DNA of 64,000 nt from Gordonia jacobaea (GTDB lineage Bacteria; Actinomycetota; Actinomycetes; Mycobacteriales; Mycobacteriaceae): the NCBI RefSeq assembly GCF_001186365.1, contig NZ_LDTZ01000013.1:310001-374000 (forward strand), given 5' to 3'. This document shows positions 16,841-26,697 of this stretch, in pieces. Under the pieces are notes generated by a model, which did no database searches, was not told the DNA's origin, and was given only the letters and a program-made list of their open reading frames with translations. Numbering within the stretch: the first letter of the stretch is position 1; each line of letters begins with the position of its first letter. The position numbers and the translations under genes were made by a program.

Positions 16841-18520
16841 GTGACCTCAGCGCGCAGCACGAAAGTGCTCGCCATGGTGTTGGCGGGCCTCGTCATGGTC
16901 GGGGTCGTCGCCGCGTGCGGCGACGACCCACCGCCGACGCTCGACTACCTCACCGACGCGCGGTTGAGCACCGCCAACGCGAACACCGCTGCGGGCAACG
17001 CCGACGGCGCGCTGATGCTGACCGGCCGAGTGCTCCCTGGTTTCAGTTACCTCGGGGCGTCGGGTCAGGTGACGCCCGACCGTGACATCGGCACGGTCAG
17101 TGTGCAGGCCGGGCCGGTACAGACGTTGACCTACCAGTTCACCCCCGACGCCGCGTTCTCCGACGGCACACCCCTCGACTGCGACGATCTGGTCCTGGCA
17201 TGGACAGCGATGAGCGGACGGTATCCAGAGTTCGGGGCCGCGACCACCGCCGGCTACCGCGACATCGAGGCGGTCGACTGTGAGGCGGGTGCCAAGGCGG
17301 CGACGGTGACCTTCAAGCGCGGTCGCGATTACCGTGACTGGCTCTCGCTGTTCGGCGCGGGCACGCTCATGCCCGCGCAGGTGGTTGGCCGCGTCGCGGG
17401 CGTCGCCGATGCGCTGACGTCGATCAGATCGGCCGACCGGGCCGCGATCAGGAAGCTCGCGAGGGCGTGGACATCGGCGTTCGAGCTGCGAGCGGGCGGC
17501 GGTGCCGACAACGTACCGTCGTCGGGTCCCTACGAGATCTCCGAGATCACCGAGGCGGGCGTCCTGCTCGTCCCCAACCCGAAGTGGTGGGGAGACGCTC
17601 CGAAGGTGTCCAGGATCCTCGTGCACGGCAGGTCAGACTCGGCCCGCCTCATCACGGGCAACTCGTACAGCGTCGCCGACGTCACCGCAGGCCTGACCGA
17701 CGGCGACGCCAAACGCAGCGACCAGAACGCCACAGGGCAGGTGCAAGCCCCGGATGCGCCCGGACGCGCACTGGGCGTCGAGGAAGTGGTGCTCTCGCGG
17801 CGCGGCGTCTTCTCCGACGTGGGTGTTCGACGGGCGTTCGCCAGTTGCGTGCCCCGGGATGCGCTGACGCGCACATTCGGGCAGGGCGCGCAGCTCTGGA
17901 ACCTCCGGACGCTCGCGCCTGCGGACCGCCTAGCGGCAGCGATCAACGGCGAGTTCGGTCAGGGATACCTACGCGCGAACACCGCCAAGGCGCGCGAACT
18001 TCTCGCCGGAGCGGGTCAGGAGTCCGGCGTCCGGGTGCGCATCGGCTACCTCGCGCCGGGCGATCGCCAACGACAGATGGTCGCAGCGATTGCCGACTCC
18101 TGCCGCGCGGCAGGAATCGCGGTCACCGACGTGTCGTCGCCGCAGTTCGATATCAGCGATCTCGGAAAGACTGCTGACGCGGTGTTGGTGGTCAATGGAA
18201 CGTCGTTCTCCGCGGCAGGCGCGGCCGATCCGAGTCGAGATGCGTACCAGTTGTTCGACGGAGATCCGTTGGACATCAACGACTTCGATGATCAGGCGGT
18301 CTCCGAAGCCATCGCCGCCCGCAGCGTCGGGGCACTCGGAAGCGAACACCTGGGCCTTGTCCGGACGATCGAGGGCGCGGCGTGGGCGGATGTGCCGTCG
18401 ATTCCGTTGTTCGCTGCTCCGCGGGTTCGGCGATGGAATGATCGAGTCGACAACGTGGTGGCCGGACTCGGCCGCAATGGAACGGGATGGAACATGGATC
18501 GGTGGGTAAGTGGTGAGTGA
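16841..18520 (+). CDS. Peptide-binding-type lipoprotein (ABC extracellular solute-binding protein, family 5)
   Basis: This 559-residue protein has a lipoprotein signal peptide, LAMVLAGLVMVGVVAACG, with the lipidated Cys in VVAAC. The mature part resembles family 5 peptide/nickel-binding proteins: YQFTPDAAFSDGTPLDCDDLVLAW, SSGPYEI and LVPNPKWWGD are characteristic. No permease or ATPase genes lie beside it, so its transporter, if any, is elsewhere. The position after secF matches Rv2585c. GTG 16841 is chosen because it puts the signal peptide at the N-terminus; the upstream open frame overlaps secF. The ligand is unknown. Confidence 0.87.
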   Translation: MTSARSTKVLAMVLAGLVMVGVVAACGDDPPPTLDYLTDARLSTANANTAAGNADGALMLTGRVLPGFSYLGASGQVTPDRDIGTVSVQAGPVQTLTYQFTPDAAFSDGTPLDCDDLVLAWTAMSGRYPEFGAATTAGYRDIEAVDCEAGAKAATVTFKRGRDYRDWLSLFGAGTLMPAQVVGRVAGVADALTSIRSADRAAIRKLARAWTSAFELRAGGGADNVPSSGPYEISEITEAGVLLVPNPKWWGDAPKVSRILVHGRSDSARLITGNSYSVADVTAGLTDGDAKRSDQNATGQVQAPDAPGRALGVEEVVLSRRGVFSDVGVRRAFASCVPRDALTRTFGQGAQLWNLRTLAPADRLAAAINGEFGQGYLRANTAKARELLAGAGQESGVRVRIGYLAPGDRQRQMVAAIADSCRAAGIAVTDVSSPQFDISDLGKTADAVLVVNGTSFSAAGAADPSRDAYQLFDGDPLDINDFDDQAVSEAIAARSVGALGSEHLGLVRTIEGAAWADVPSIPLFAAPRVRRWNDRVDNVVAGLGRNGTGWNMDRWVSGE

Positions 18521-19118
18521 GCGCGTGAGCAGCGGGCACACGAGCAGTGGTTCCGACGAGGTCACGCGTGAGGCGGTCCTACGGGCACGAGCTGCGATCG
18601 CCGAGCACGAACGCACGGTTCCCGACTTTCCCAAGCCGGGCATCCTCTTTCGCGACCTGACCCCGGTCCTTGCCGACACGGAGGGTTTCTCGTCGATCGT
18701 GACCGCGCTGACGCATGGCTGTTCCGGCGTCGACCTCGTCGCAGGCATCGACGCCCGCGGTTTCCTCGTCGGTGGTGCCGTCGCACAAGAGTTGGAGGTC
18801 GGCATCCTGGCTGTCCGTAAGGGCGGCAAGCTGCCCCCACCGGTCTACGGCGTCGACTACGACCTCGAATACGGCACGGGTCGGCTGGAGATCCCGGCGA
18901 GCGGCATCGACATCACCGGGCGACGCGTGCTGATCGTCGACGACGTCCTCGCGACGGGCGGGACCGCTGTCGCGGCGTCGAAACTCATGGGTCTGGCGGG
19001 TGCCTCGGTTGTCGGGGTCGCGGTGATCATGGAGCTCGCCGATCTCGGCGGGCGTGCGCGGATCGCTGCCGAACTCGGGCCTGATGTGAGCCTGCACGCG
19101 ATCACCGACGACCGCTGA
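18510..19118 (+). CDS. apt: Adenine phosphoribosyltransferase
   Basis: This 202-residue enzyme salvages adenine with PRPP to form AMP. The PRPP-binding loop VLIVDDVLATGGTA and the type I PRTase features PDFPKPGILFRDLTP and GIDARGFLVGGAVA are clear. The N-terminal 20 residues are extra and Ser-rich. GTG 18510 or GTG 18513 could start translation; both overlap the end of the lipoprotein gene. The apt-rel neighbourhood is conserved in actinomycetes and links purine salvage to (p)ppGpp metabolism. Confidence 0.95.
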   Translation: MVSERVSSGHTSSGSDEVTREAVLRARAAIAEHERTVPDFPKPGILFRDLTPVLADTEGFSSIVTALTHGCSGVDLVAGIDARGFLVGGAVAQELEVGILAVRKGGKLPPPVYGVDYDLEYGTGRLEIPASGIDITGRRVLIVDDVLATGGTAVAASKLMGLAGASVVGVAVIMELADLGGRARIAAELGPDVSLHAITDDR

Positions 19119-19189
19119 GCTGCATCGGTCTCGCAGCGCGCGCCGCGCCGGGCGTCGGGGCCGGATTAGACTCGTCGCATACGGTGTTG

Positions 19190-19222
19190 AATTCTTCGGA
19201 ATTTTGTTCACATCGGTGAATA
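19190..19222. other. Two adjacent small hairpins in an AT-rich patch upstream of rel
   Basis: AATTC-TTCG-GAATT (19190-19203) is followed at once by TGTTCAC-ATCG-GTGAATA (19205-19222, one G-T pair). Both have four-base loops, the first being the stable TTCG type. The patch is unusually AT-rich for this genome and ends about 70 bases before the rel start. It could be an apt terminator, a leader structure of rel mRNA or a protein site. Confidence 0.5.
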
Positions 19223-19294
19223 TCAGCGTGTCGGCACGGCGTGGCTCGTCGAACGGACACACCGGGAGAAGACGCACCGGGAGAAGGAGGCAGC

Positions 19295-21724
19295 ATGGCG
19301 AATGAGACCGAGGCGGCCGTCGCACGTGAGCGGGTCACGCCGACCGCCCCCGCAGCGGAAGAGGTCCGTACCGCAGAAGACGCCCGTGCCGCTGCTCCCG
19401 CCCCGGTGAGTGCGCCCGATGGCAATCGGGCCGCCGAGCCCGCGTCGCCCGCCGACACCACCCACGCCTCAGCCTCGCGGCGGGTTCGCGCCCGCCTTGC
19501 ACGGCGGATGACCGCGACCCGCAGTTCGGTCCGCCCGGTGCTCGAACCACTGGTCACCCTGCATCGGGAGATTTACCCCAAGGCCGACATCGCGCTTCTG
19601 CAGCGTGCCTACGATGTCGCCGACGAGCGTCATCGTGGTCAGAACCGGAAGTCGGGCGATCCGTACATCACCCATCCCCTCGCGGTCGCGACGATTCTCG
19701 CCGATCTCGGGATGGACACCACCACGCTCGTCGCCGCCTTGTTGCACGACACCGTCGAGGACACCGGTTACACCCTTGAGGCGCTCGAGAGTGAGTTCGG
19801 CGCCGAGGTCGCCCATCTCGTCGACGGCGTGACCAAGCTCGACAAGGTCGCGCTCGGTAGTGCCGCTGAAGCCGAGACGATCCGCAAGATGATCATCGCG
19901 ATGGCCCGCGATCCGCGGGTGCTCGTGATCAAGGTCGCCGACCGCCTCCACAACATGCGCACGATGCGTTTCCTGCCGCCGGAGAAGCAGGCGCGCAAGG
20001 CTCGCGAGACGCTGGAAGTCATTGCGCCACTTGCTCATCGGCTCGGCATGGCGACGGTGAAGTGGGAGCTCGAAGACCTCTCGTTCGCGATTCTGCACCC
20101 CAAGCGCTACGAAGAGATCGTGCGGCTTGTAGCCGACCGCGCGCCCTCGCGTGACACCTATCTCGCCCGTGTACGCGCCGACATCAACAACGCGCTGTCG
20201 TCGGCCAAGATCACCGCGACGGTCGAGGGCAGGCCCAAGCACTACTGGTCGATCTATCAGAAGATGATCGTCAAGGGTCGCGACTTCGACGACATCCACG
20301 ACCTCGTCGGCATGCGCATCCTGTGCGACGACGTGCGCGACTGCTACGCCGCAGTCGGCGTCGTGCATTCGCTGTGGCAGCCGATGGCCGGGCGTTTCAA
20401 GGACTACATCGCTCAGCCGAGGTTCGGCGTGTACCAGTCGCTGCACACCACGGTCATCGGGCCGGAGGGCAAGCCCCTCGAAATCCAGATCCGCACCAAC
20501 GACATGCACCGCACCGCCGAATTCGGTATCGCCGCGCATTGGCGATACAAGGAGGGCGGCTACCGGGATCGCAAGGGGCGCAAGTCCGATACGACCGAGA
20601 TCGACGACATGGCGTGGATGCGCCAGCTTCTCGATTGGCAACGAGAAGCCGCCGACCCCGGCGAGTTCCTCGAGTCGCTGCGTTACGACCTCGCGGTCAA
20701 GGAGATCTTCGTCTTCACGCCCAAGGGCGACGTCATCACTCTGCCCGCGGGCTCGACGCCCGTCGACTTCGCCTACGCGGTGCACACCGAGGTTGGGCAC
20801 CGATGTATCGGTGCTCGGGTCAACGGCCGACTCGTCGCGCTCGAACGCGAACTCGAGAACGGCGAAGTCGTCGAGGTGTTCACCTCCAAGGCTCCCAACG
20901 CCGGACCGAGCAAGGACTGGCAGAACTTCGTCGTCTCGCCGCGCGCGAAGGCCAAGATCCGTCAGTGGTTCGCCAAAGAGCGTCGTGAAGAGGCGCTGGA
21001 AACCGGCAAGGACGCCATCGCCAAGGAGGTTCGACGAGGCGGGCTGCCGTTGCAGCGCCTGATGAGCGCCGAGTCGATGGCCGCGATCGCCAAGGAACTG
21101 CGCTACGCCGACGTCAGCGCGCTGTACACGGCTGTCGGCGAGAACCATGTGTCCGCACGGCACGTCGTGAATCGGCTCGTCTCGTCCCTCGGTGGCATCG
21201 ACGACGCCGCGGAGGAGATCGCCGAGCGATCGACACTGTCGACGATGCCGTCGCGGACCAGGGCCGGCGGCGATGCCGGTGTCGTCATCGAGGGCGTCGA
21301 CAACGTCCTCATCAAGCTCGCGAAGTGTTGCACACCGGTTCCCGGAGACGACATCCTCGGCTTCATCACGCGCGGCGGGGGTGTCAGCGTGCACCGCACC
21401 GACTGCACCAACGCGGGTGAACTGCGCCGCCAGGACGAACGAATCATCCCCGTGACCTGGGCGCCGTCGCCCGAGTCGGTGTTCCTTGTCGCCATCCAGG
21501 TGGAGGCCCTCGACCGACATCGGCTGCTGTCGGACGTGACCAAGGTGCTCGCCGACGAGAAGGTGAACATCCTGTCGGCGTCGGTGACCACCAGCCGCGA
21601 CCGCGTCGCGGTCAGCAAGTTCACGTTCGAGATGGGCGACCCCAAGCATCTCGGTCACGTACTGAACGTCGTGCGCAACGTCGAGGGCGTGTACGACGTC
21701 TACCGCGTGACCTCCGCGGCGTAG
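19295..21724 (+). CDS. rel: Bifunctional (p)ppGpp synthetase/hydrolase
   Basis: This 809-residue enzyme makes and degrades the stringent-response alarmone. The HD hydrolase domain is marked by [16 protein letters not shown] and [13 protein letters not shown], and the synthetase domain by [13 protein letters not shown] and [16 protein letters not shown]. It continues with a TGS domain ([21 protein letters not shown]), a zinc-finger/helical region with [17 protein letters not shown], and a C-terminal ACT domain. ATG 19295 follows a strong GAAGGAGG; an upstream in-frame GTG at 19241 is less likely. The first 70 residues are Ala/Glu/Pro-rich and variable. A strong terminator follows. Confidence 0.96.
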   Translation: MANETEAAVARERVTPTAPAAEEVRTAEDARAAAPAPVSAPDGNRAAEPASPADTTHASASRRVRARLARRMTATRSSVRPVLEPLVTLHREIYPKADIALLQRAYDVADERHRGQNRKSGDPYITHPLAVATILADLGMDTTTLVAALLHDTVEDTGYTLEALESEFGAEVAHLVDGVTKLDKVALGSAAEAETIRKMIIAMARDPRVLVIKVADRLHNMRTMRFLPPEKQARKARETLEVIAPLAHRLGMATVKWELEDLSFAILHPKRYEEIVRLVADRAPSRDTYLARVRADINNALSSAKITATVEGRPKHYWSIYQKMIVKGRDFDDIHDLVGMRILCDDVRDCYAAVGVVHSLWQPMAGRFKDYIAQPRFGVYQSLHTTVIGPEGKPLEIQIRTNDMHRTAEFGIAAHWRYKEGGYRDRKGRKSDTTEIDDMAWMRQLLDWQREAADPGEFLESLRYDLAVKEIFVFTPKGDVITLPAGSTPVDFAYAVHTEVGHRCIGARVNGRLVALERELENGEVVEVFTSKAPNAGPSKDWQNFVVSPRAKAKIRQWFAKERREEALETGKDAIAKEVRRGGLPLQRLMSAESMAAIAKELRYADVSALYTAVGENHVSARHVVNRLVSSLGGIDDAAEEIAERSTLSTMPSRTRAGGDAGVVIEGVDNVLIKLAKCCTPVPGDDILGFITRGGGVSVHRTDCTNAGELRRQDERIIPVTWAPSPESVFLVAIQVEALDRHRLLSDVTKVLADEKVNILSASVTTSRDRVAVSKFTFEMGDPKHLGHVLNVVRNVEGVYDVYRVTSAA

Positions 21725-21726
21725 CC

Positions 21727-21852
21727 GCGCACAGTCGGCGTTCTAAAGCGCCCACTCGGCGGTCTGGGGCGCCCACTCGGCGGTCTGGGGCGCACAGTCG
21801 GGCGTATGGAGCGCCCAGTCGACGCAAAGAAGCGCCCAGTCGACGGGTTGTC
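21727..21852 (+). repeat. Six-unit 21-bp tandem array ending in the rel terminator
   Basis: Six consecutive 21-base units begin at 21727, 21748, 21769, 21790, 21811 and 21832. Each starts GCGCCCAGTCG or a close variant (GCGCCCACTCGG, GCGCACAGTCGG). Units 2 and 3 are identical; the others differ mainly in the last 10 bases. Unit 6 forms the left arm of the terminator hairpin. There are no spacers of the CRISPR kind. The array lies outside both coding regions. Confidence 0.9.
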
Positions 21853-21870
21853 CCGTCGACTGGGCGCTTC
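21829..21870. terminator. Bidirectional terminator hairpin between rel and ppiB
   Basis: A perfect 19-base-pair stem (21829-21847 with 21852-21870) encloses the four-base loop TTGT. It sits between the ends of rel (+) and ppiB (-), about 105 bases after the rel stop and 19 bases after the ppiB stop. There is no long U-tract, as is common for actinobacterial terminators. Confidence 0.88.
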
Positions 21871-21888
21871 CTCGCGTCGAGTGTGCGT

Positions 21889-22833
21889 TTAGTCCAGGTC
21901 TCCGCCGGTGATCTTGGCCGTGGTGATCTCCACCGGGAGCTTGGGCTTGCCGTCGTTGGTCTCTCCCGACGGTCCGGGGGTCACGCCGCCTGCGGCGACC
22001 TTGTCGAGCACCTTGAGGCCCTCGGGGTCGACCTTGCCGACCACCGAGTAGTCGGCCGGGAGCTGACTGTCGGAGATGACGAGGAAGAACTGGCTCGAGC
22101 CGGTGTTGCTGCTCTGGCCGCCCTGGTTGCTGTTGGCGATCGCGATGGTGCCGCGGGGGTAGACCACCGACTGCTGGCCGGTCATCTGGTTGGCCTGTCC
22201 CGCCGGCTTGAGGTTGGTCGGCGGCTCGTCGGGACTGCTCCAACCCGGACCGCCGGCACCCGTTCCGGTGGGATCACCGCACTGCAGCACCTTGAGCGCC
22301 TCGCTCGTGGTCATGCGGTGGCACGGGGTGTCGTCGTAGTACTTGTCGCCGATGAGCGAAACGATCGCGCCCGTGTTGCACGGTGCCGAGGCTCGGGTCA
22401 GCGTGATCGGAATCGCGCCCTGGGACGTGTCGAACACCGCCGAGACGTCGCCGGACTTCAGTTGCCGGTCACCGGGTTTGGGGGCAGTCCGCTTCTTGGG
22501 GATGCCCTCGTTGATCATCTTGTTCATCTCAGCCGCGTACTTGCGGTATTCCTCGTGCTGCTCCGCTGGCACGCCCTGTGGCGGGTCGGTGGGGATCGGC
22601 TTGAGGCGGTCGGGCTGATCCTGGTACTCACACGACGTCCACCGGGCGGCCTCGCGGTCGTCGAGGACCTTCTTCACGATGAGCGTGGTCGCGGTGGCCA
22701 CGACCGCAACCACCACCACCGTCGAGATCGATGCGATGAGGATGCGCCGACGCTTGCGATCCTGACGCTCGCGTTCGAGTCTGTCCTCAAGCTTCCGCTT
22801 GGCGGCTTCGCGGCGTTCCTCGTTGGTGGTCAC
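21889..22833 (-). CDS. ppiB: Membrane-anchored cyclophilin-type peptidyl-prolyl isomerase
   Basis: This 314-residue protein has a charged coiled N-terminus (NEERREAAKRKLEDRLERER), one transmembrane helix (ILIASISTVVVVAVVATATTL) and an outer cyclophilin domain. The domain runs from GAIPITLTRASAPCNTGAIVSL through YYDDTPCHRMT and LQCGDPTGTG to FFLVISDSQLP. It should catalyse proline isomerisation of exported proteins. GTG 22833 is chosen because AGGAGGG lies just upstream; the open frame continues 31 codons further without a better site. It is convergent with rel, as Rv2582 is with relA, and shares the strong hairpin terminator. Confidence 0.93.
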   Translation of the reverse strand: MTTNEERREAAKRKLEDRLERERQDRKRRRILIASISTVVVVAVVATATTLIVKKVLDDREAARWTSCEYQDQPDRLKPIPTDPPQGVPAEQHEEYRKYAAEMNKMINEGIPKKRTAPKPGDRQLKSGDVSAVFDTSQGAIPITLTRASAPCNTGAIVSLIGDKYYDDTPCHRMTTSEALKVLQCGDPTGTGAGGPGWSSPDEPPTNLKPAGQANQMTGQQSVVYPRGTIAIANSNQGGQSSNTGSSQFFLVISDSQLPADYSVVGKVDPEGLKVLDKVAAGGVTPGPSGETNDGKPKLPVEITTAKITGGDLD

Positions 22834-22872
22834 GCTGGTGAACCCTCCTGAGACGTCTGTCGGTGCGGATGA

Positions 22873-22910
22873 ACACGGCGCGTTCGAAACACGGTGCGCT
22901 CGAAACACGG
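22873..22910 (+). repeat. 16-base tandem repeat upstream of ppiB
   Basis: Two 16-base units beginning ACACGG (22873-22888, 22889-22904; 14 of 16 identical) are followed by a partial third copy. They lie in the 231-base divergent gap between ppiB and the glyoxalase gene, about 40 bases upstream of the ppiB start. I see no clear promoter in this gap. Confidence 0.55.
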
Positions 22911-23064
22911 CTGTATCGACACGCAAGTGTGCCAGGACACCCTGAGAGTTCCCCAGGCAGGTGTACCGGAGTGTCGTCGAGTGCTGTTCTCGCGTGCGCC
23001 AGAATGGAGTGTCAGGAGCGACGCGTCATCGGCGCCCGCGTCATGTCGAAGCCGAGGAGAGCAC

Positions 23065-23784
23065 ATGCTGATCACCGGATTCCCCGCCGGGATGTTCCAG
23101 ACCAACTGCTACATCGTGGCACCCGAGCCGGGTGGCGAGGCGGTCGTCATCGACCCGGGTCAGGAAGCGGCCGGCAAGGTCGCCGAGATTCTCGCCGAGC
23201 ATGACCTGACCCCGGTTGCGGTGTTGCTGACCCACGGACACCTCGATCACACCTGGAACGCCGCGGATGTCTGCGACGCACACGGGATTCCCGCCTACAT
23301 CCACCCGGCAGACCGCCCGATGCTCGCCGACCCGGCGGTCGGCCTCGGCAGTGCACTCGGCGCGATGATCGGGCCGTTGACCTTCCGTGAGCCGGAGAAG
23401 GTCATCGAGTTCGTCGACGGTGAGCCGATCGAGGTGGCGGGAATCGGATTCGACGTCGATCTCGCCCCCGGCCACACCCAGGGATCGGTCCTACTCACCA
23501 CCGACGTACCGGTCGTCGACGATGCAGGTCAGGAGACCAGCATCAAAGTGTGCTTCTCCGGTGACGTACTCTTTGCGGGGTCCATCGGACGCACCGATCT
23601 GCCCGGCGGCAACCACCGGCAGCTGCTCGAATCGATCGAGTCGAAGCTCCTCGTGTTGCCCGACCAGACCCAGGTGTTGCCCGGCCACGGGCCACAGACC
23701 TCGATCGGGCAGGAACGCGCGACGAACCCGTTCCTGACGGAGCTGGGGGAGTCGAGCCGACAGAAGGGAAGCAGGAGACTGTGA
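23065..23784 (+). CDS. Metallo-beta-lactamase-fold hydrolase, glyoxalase II type
   Basis: This 239-residue protein carries the zinc motif THGHLDH (His57, His59, Asp61, His62), then [30 protein letters not shown] and [13 protein letters not shown]. These are the signatures of hydroxyacylglutathione hydrolase-like enzymes. Actinomycetes of this group use mycothiol rather than glutathione, so the natural thioester may be a mycothiol conjugate; that is inference. ATG 23065 follows GAGGAGAG. It overlaps hisS by 4 bases, matching Rv2581c-hisS. Confidence 0.9.
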   Translation: MLITGFPAGMFQTNCYIVAPEPGGEAVVIDPGQEAAGKVAEILAEHDLTPVAVLLTHGHLDHTWNAADVCDAHGIPAYIHPADRPMLADPAVGLGSALGAMIGPLTFREPEKVIEFVDGEPIEVAGIGFDVDLAPGHTQGSVLLTTDVPVVDDAGQETSIKVCFSGDVLFAGSIGRTDLPGGNHRQLLESIESKLLVLPDQTQVLPGHGPQTSIGQERATNPFLTELGESSRQKGSRRL

Positions 23785-25046
23785 GCGCCGACTTCGTCGC
23801 ACCGAAGGGCATCCCCGACTACTACCCGCCCGCGTCGGCCGATTTCCGACGCGTCCGCGACACGTTCACCGACGCCGCTCGGCGGGCCGGATACGGACAC
23901 ATCGAACTGCCGATCTTCGAGGACACCGGCCTGTTCGCCAGAGGCGTCGGCGAGTCGACCGACGTGGTCAGCAAGGAGATGTACACCTTCGAAGATCGCG
24001 GCGGTCGGTCGGTCACGCTGCGTCCCGAGGGCACCGCCGGAGTTGTTCGCGCGGTCATCGAACACGGTCTCGACCGCGGACAACTCCCCGTCAAGCTCTG
24101 CTACGCGGGTCCGTTCTTCCGCTACGAACGCCCACAGGCGGGCCGCTACCGCCAACTGCAGCAGGTCGGGGTGGAGGCGATCGGCGTCGACGACCCCGCG
24201 CTCGACGCCGAGGTCATCGCGATCGCCGACGAGGGATATCGACGGCTCGGACTGTCGGGATTCCGGCTGGAGATCACCTCACTCGGCGACGACTCCTGCC
24301 GCCCCGCATACCGCGAGGCGCTGCAGGAGTTCCTGGGCGGACTCGACCTCGACGAGGCGACACGTCAACGCGCACAGATCAATCCGCTACGCGTGCTCGA
24401 CGACAAGCGCCCCGATATCCGCGAGGCCACCGCCGACGCACCGCTCATGCTCGACTACCTGTCCGACGACGCACGCGGCCACTTCGAGAGCGTGCTGTCG
24501 CATCTGCGCCAGCTCGGCGTCCCGTATGTGATCAACCCGCGCCTGGTCCGCGGCCTGGACTACTACACCAAGACGACGTTCGAATTCGTCCACGACGGTC
24601 TCGGCGCGCAGTCGGGGATCGGTGGCGGCGGTCGGTACGACGGCCTGATGCGTCAGCTCGGCAGCAAGCAGGATCTCTCGGGAATCGGCTACGGACTCGG
24701 CGTCGACCGGACGATGCTCGCTCTCGAGGCCGAGGGCATCGCCCACGTCGACGCGGCGCGGTGTCAGGTGTTCGGGGTGCCTCTCGGCACCGACGCCAAA
24801 GCCGAATTGGTCAGTATCGCAGGACAACTGCGTGCTGCGGGTGTCAGCGTCGACCTCGCCTACGGCGACCGCGGACTCAAGGGCGCGATGAAGGCCGCGG
24901 ATCGGTCCGGCGCGAAGCTGGCGCTGGTGCTCGGCGACCGCGAACTCGCCGAGGGCACCATCGAGGTCAAGAACCTGACCAACGGCGAGCAGCACAAGAC
25001 ATCGCTGGAGGGCGTCGTCGCAGAGGTCAGCCAGCTGCTGGCCTGA
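23781..25046 (+). CDS. hisS: Histidyl-tRNA synthetase
   Basis: This 421-residue class II synthetase starts with the [19 protein letters not shown] block. It shows motif 2 as [21 protein letters not shown], the histidine-specific [15 protein letters not shown] and [12 protein letters not shown], and a C-terminal anticodon-binding domain ending VAEVSQLLA. The GTG start overlaps the end of the glyoxalase gene. Its 3' end overlaps the convergent DUF885 gene by 20 bases, so no terminator can lie between them. Confidence 0.97.
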   Translation: MSADFVAPKGIPDYYPPASADFRRVRDTFTDAARRAGYGHIELPIFEDTGLFARGVGESTDVVSKEMYTFEDRGGRSVTLRPEGTAGVVRAVIEHGLDRGQLPVKLCYAGPFFRYERPQAGRYRQLQQVGVEAIGVDDPALDAEVIAIADEGYRRLGLSGFRLEITSLGDDSCRPAYREALQEFLGGLDLDEATRQRAQINPLRVLDDKRPDIREATADAPLMLDYLSDDARGHFESVLSHLRQLGVPYVINPRLVRGLDYYTKTTFEFVHDGLGAQSGIGGGGRYDGLMRQLGSKQDLSGIGYGLGVDRTMLALEAEGIAHVDAARCQVFGVPLGTDAKAELVSIAGQLRAAGVSVDLAYGDRGLKGAMKAADRSGAKLALVLGDRELAEGTIEVKNLTNGEQHKTSLEGVVAEVSQLLA

Positions 25047-26697
25047 GGGTCATCTCCTCGCGCAGGACGTCGAGGCTGACGCCGCCGAGCGCGAGGGCGT
25101 TGGTGTGGAAGTCCTTGAGCGTCCACTCGGGATGACGGGTCAGTGCCTGTGTCCGGCACTGTTCCCAGACGCGTTGTCCCAGAGCATAACTCGGTGCCTG
25201 TCCGGCCCATCCGAGGTAGCGGTCGAGCTCGAAGCGCAGCACCGCCCGATCCATCGCCACCGACGCGGTGAGAAATTGCCACGCCTTCTCGGCATCCCAC
25301 GTGCCGCCCCCGACGGATGCGGGTGCGGCCTTGCGGCAGTGGACGCCAATGTCGACGACGACCCGCGCCGCGCGTAGGCGCTGCGAGTCGAGCATGCCCA
25401 TCCGGTCGCCGGGGTCGTCGAGCCACCCGAGCTCGCTCATCAACCGCTCGGCGCAGAGCGCCCAGCCCTCGCCGTGTCCCGAGGTGAACGACGCGAGCTT
25501 GCGCCAGGTGTTGAGGTCCGGATCGACGATCGCGGCGCCGAGCTGCAGGTGATGCCCCGGCACGCCCTCGTGGTAGACGGTCGTCTTCTCCTGCCAGGTG
25601 TGGAAGACGGTCTGTTCCGGCGGTACCGCCCACCACATCCGTCCGGGTCGGGAGAGGTCGGCGCTTGGCTGCGTGTAGTAGATGATTCCGGTCGACGACG
25701 GCGCCAGCCGACATTCGAGTCGGGTGAGACGGTCCGGAATGTCGAAGTGCGTGCCGGCGAGGCCGTCGACCGCCGCGTCGGAGGTCTGCTGCATCCACGC
25801 GAGAAACGACGCGCGGTCGTGGATCTGGTATTGCGGTGCGGCGTCGAGGAATTCGAGTGCCTCGGCGACGCTCGCGCCGGGCACGAGGTCCGCGGCGATG
25901 GCCTGCTGTTCGGCGGTGATGGCGTCGAGGTGACCGAGCGCCCAGTCGTAGGCCTCGTCGGGATCGGCGTCAGTGCCGAGGTAGTACGGCAACCGGAGGA
26001 GATACCTGTCGCGTCCGATGGCGTCGTCGGGGTCGGCGGAGTCGAGGACCGTCGACCTCAGGAGTGCGGCCAGGGCGTCGAACGCGGCACCCGCGCCGTC
26101 GAGGGCGCCGGCCAGGTCGACGGCGAGTGCGTCGTCGGAGGCGATCGGCGTGGTGTTCTGTGCGATCGCCGCGCGCGCCCCGTCGGCTTGTGCGGCAACC
26201 AGTTCGACCTGTCGTCGTGCGAGCGCGGGTCCGACGTCGCGGCGGTGTTCGAGTCCGACGATGACGCTGTCGATCGCTGCCGGGATCGCGCTGATCCGCG
26301 CCACCATGTCGGCGCGCTGTTCAGCAGTGTCGGTGGGCATGAGGTCGAAGATGTCGCGAATCGCTTGCAGCGGTGAGGCAATCACGTTGCACTCGCCGGT
26401 CAATTCGCCTGCGTCGGCGAGTGCGAGTTCGCGATTGAGCCCCGCTCGCATGGTGGCGATCGTGACCCTGTCGACGTGGTCGGTGGGCGACGCGGCGTCC
26501 AGCTGTGCGAGCGTCGAACGCACCAGAGCGGCCCGTTCGTCGACGGCATCCGGGGAGAAGTCGGTCAGCAGCCGGTCGTGGCCTGCGAGGCCGTACTCGG
26601 TGGCGAGGATCGGGTCGAGTGCGGCACTACGCGCCAGATGGTCGTCGGCGATCGCGTCGACGGGTGTCGGTGTGCGCCTGATGGTCTCAGAGGTCAT
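25027..26697 (-). CDS. DUF885-family putative metallohydrolase
   Basis: This 556-residue protein belongs to the DUF885 family. The signature HEGVPGHH at about residues 376-383, preceded by KTTVY and followed by LQLG, resembles a zinc-binding gluzincin-like motif, so peptidase activity is plausible but unproven. No signal peptide or membrane helix is evident, so it is probably cytosolic. ATG 26697 gives the N-terminus [18 protein letters not shown]; the frame is open upstream but overlaps the next minus-strand gene. It is transcribed after the zinc metallopeptidase gene, with an 11-base overlap. Confidence 0.85.
   Translation of the reverse strand: MTSETIRRTPTPVDAIADDHLARSAALDPILATEYGLAGHDRLLTDFSPDAVDERAALVRSTLAQLDAASPTDHVDRVTIATMRAGLNRELALADAGELTGECNVIASPLQAIRDIFDLMPTDTAEQRADMVARISAIPAAIDSVIVGLEHRRDVGPALARRQVELVAAQADGARAAIAQNTTPIASDDALAVDLAGALDGAGAAFDALAALLRSTVLDSADPDDAIGRDRYLLRLPYYLGTDADPDEAYDWALGHLDAITAEQQAIAADLVPGASVAEALEFLDAAPQYQIHDRASFLAWMQQTSDAAVDGLAGTHFDIPDRLTRLECRLAPSSTGIIYYTQPSADLSRPGRMWWAVPPEQTVFHTWQEKTTVYHEGVPGHHLQLGAAIVDPDLNTWRKLASFTSGHGEGWALCAERLMSELGWLDDPGDRMGMLDSQRLRAARVVVDIGVHCRKAAPASVGGGTWDAEKAWQFLTASVAMDRAVLRFELDRYLGWAGQAPSYALGQRVWEQCRTQALTRHPEWTLKDFHTNALALGGVSLDVLREEMTLRPAAG

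Noticed and set aside
19469..21658. Very long minus-strand open frame opposite rel (729 codons)
   Set aside because: It lies entirely antisense to rel in a GC-rich genome, where such frames arise from codon bias. The translation is rich in Arg, His, Asp and Val with no domain.
21727..21852. 21-base units as a CRISPR array
   Set aside because: The units are contiguous with no unique spacers, and no cas genes are near.
21743..22243. Minus-strand frame translating the 21-bp array into repeated EWAPQTA-type peptides
   Set aside because: It overlaps ppiB in a different frame, and its repeats only mirror the non-coding DNA array.
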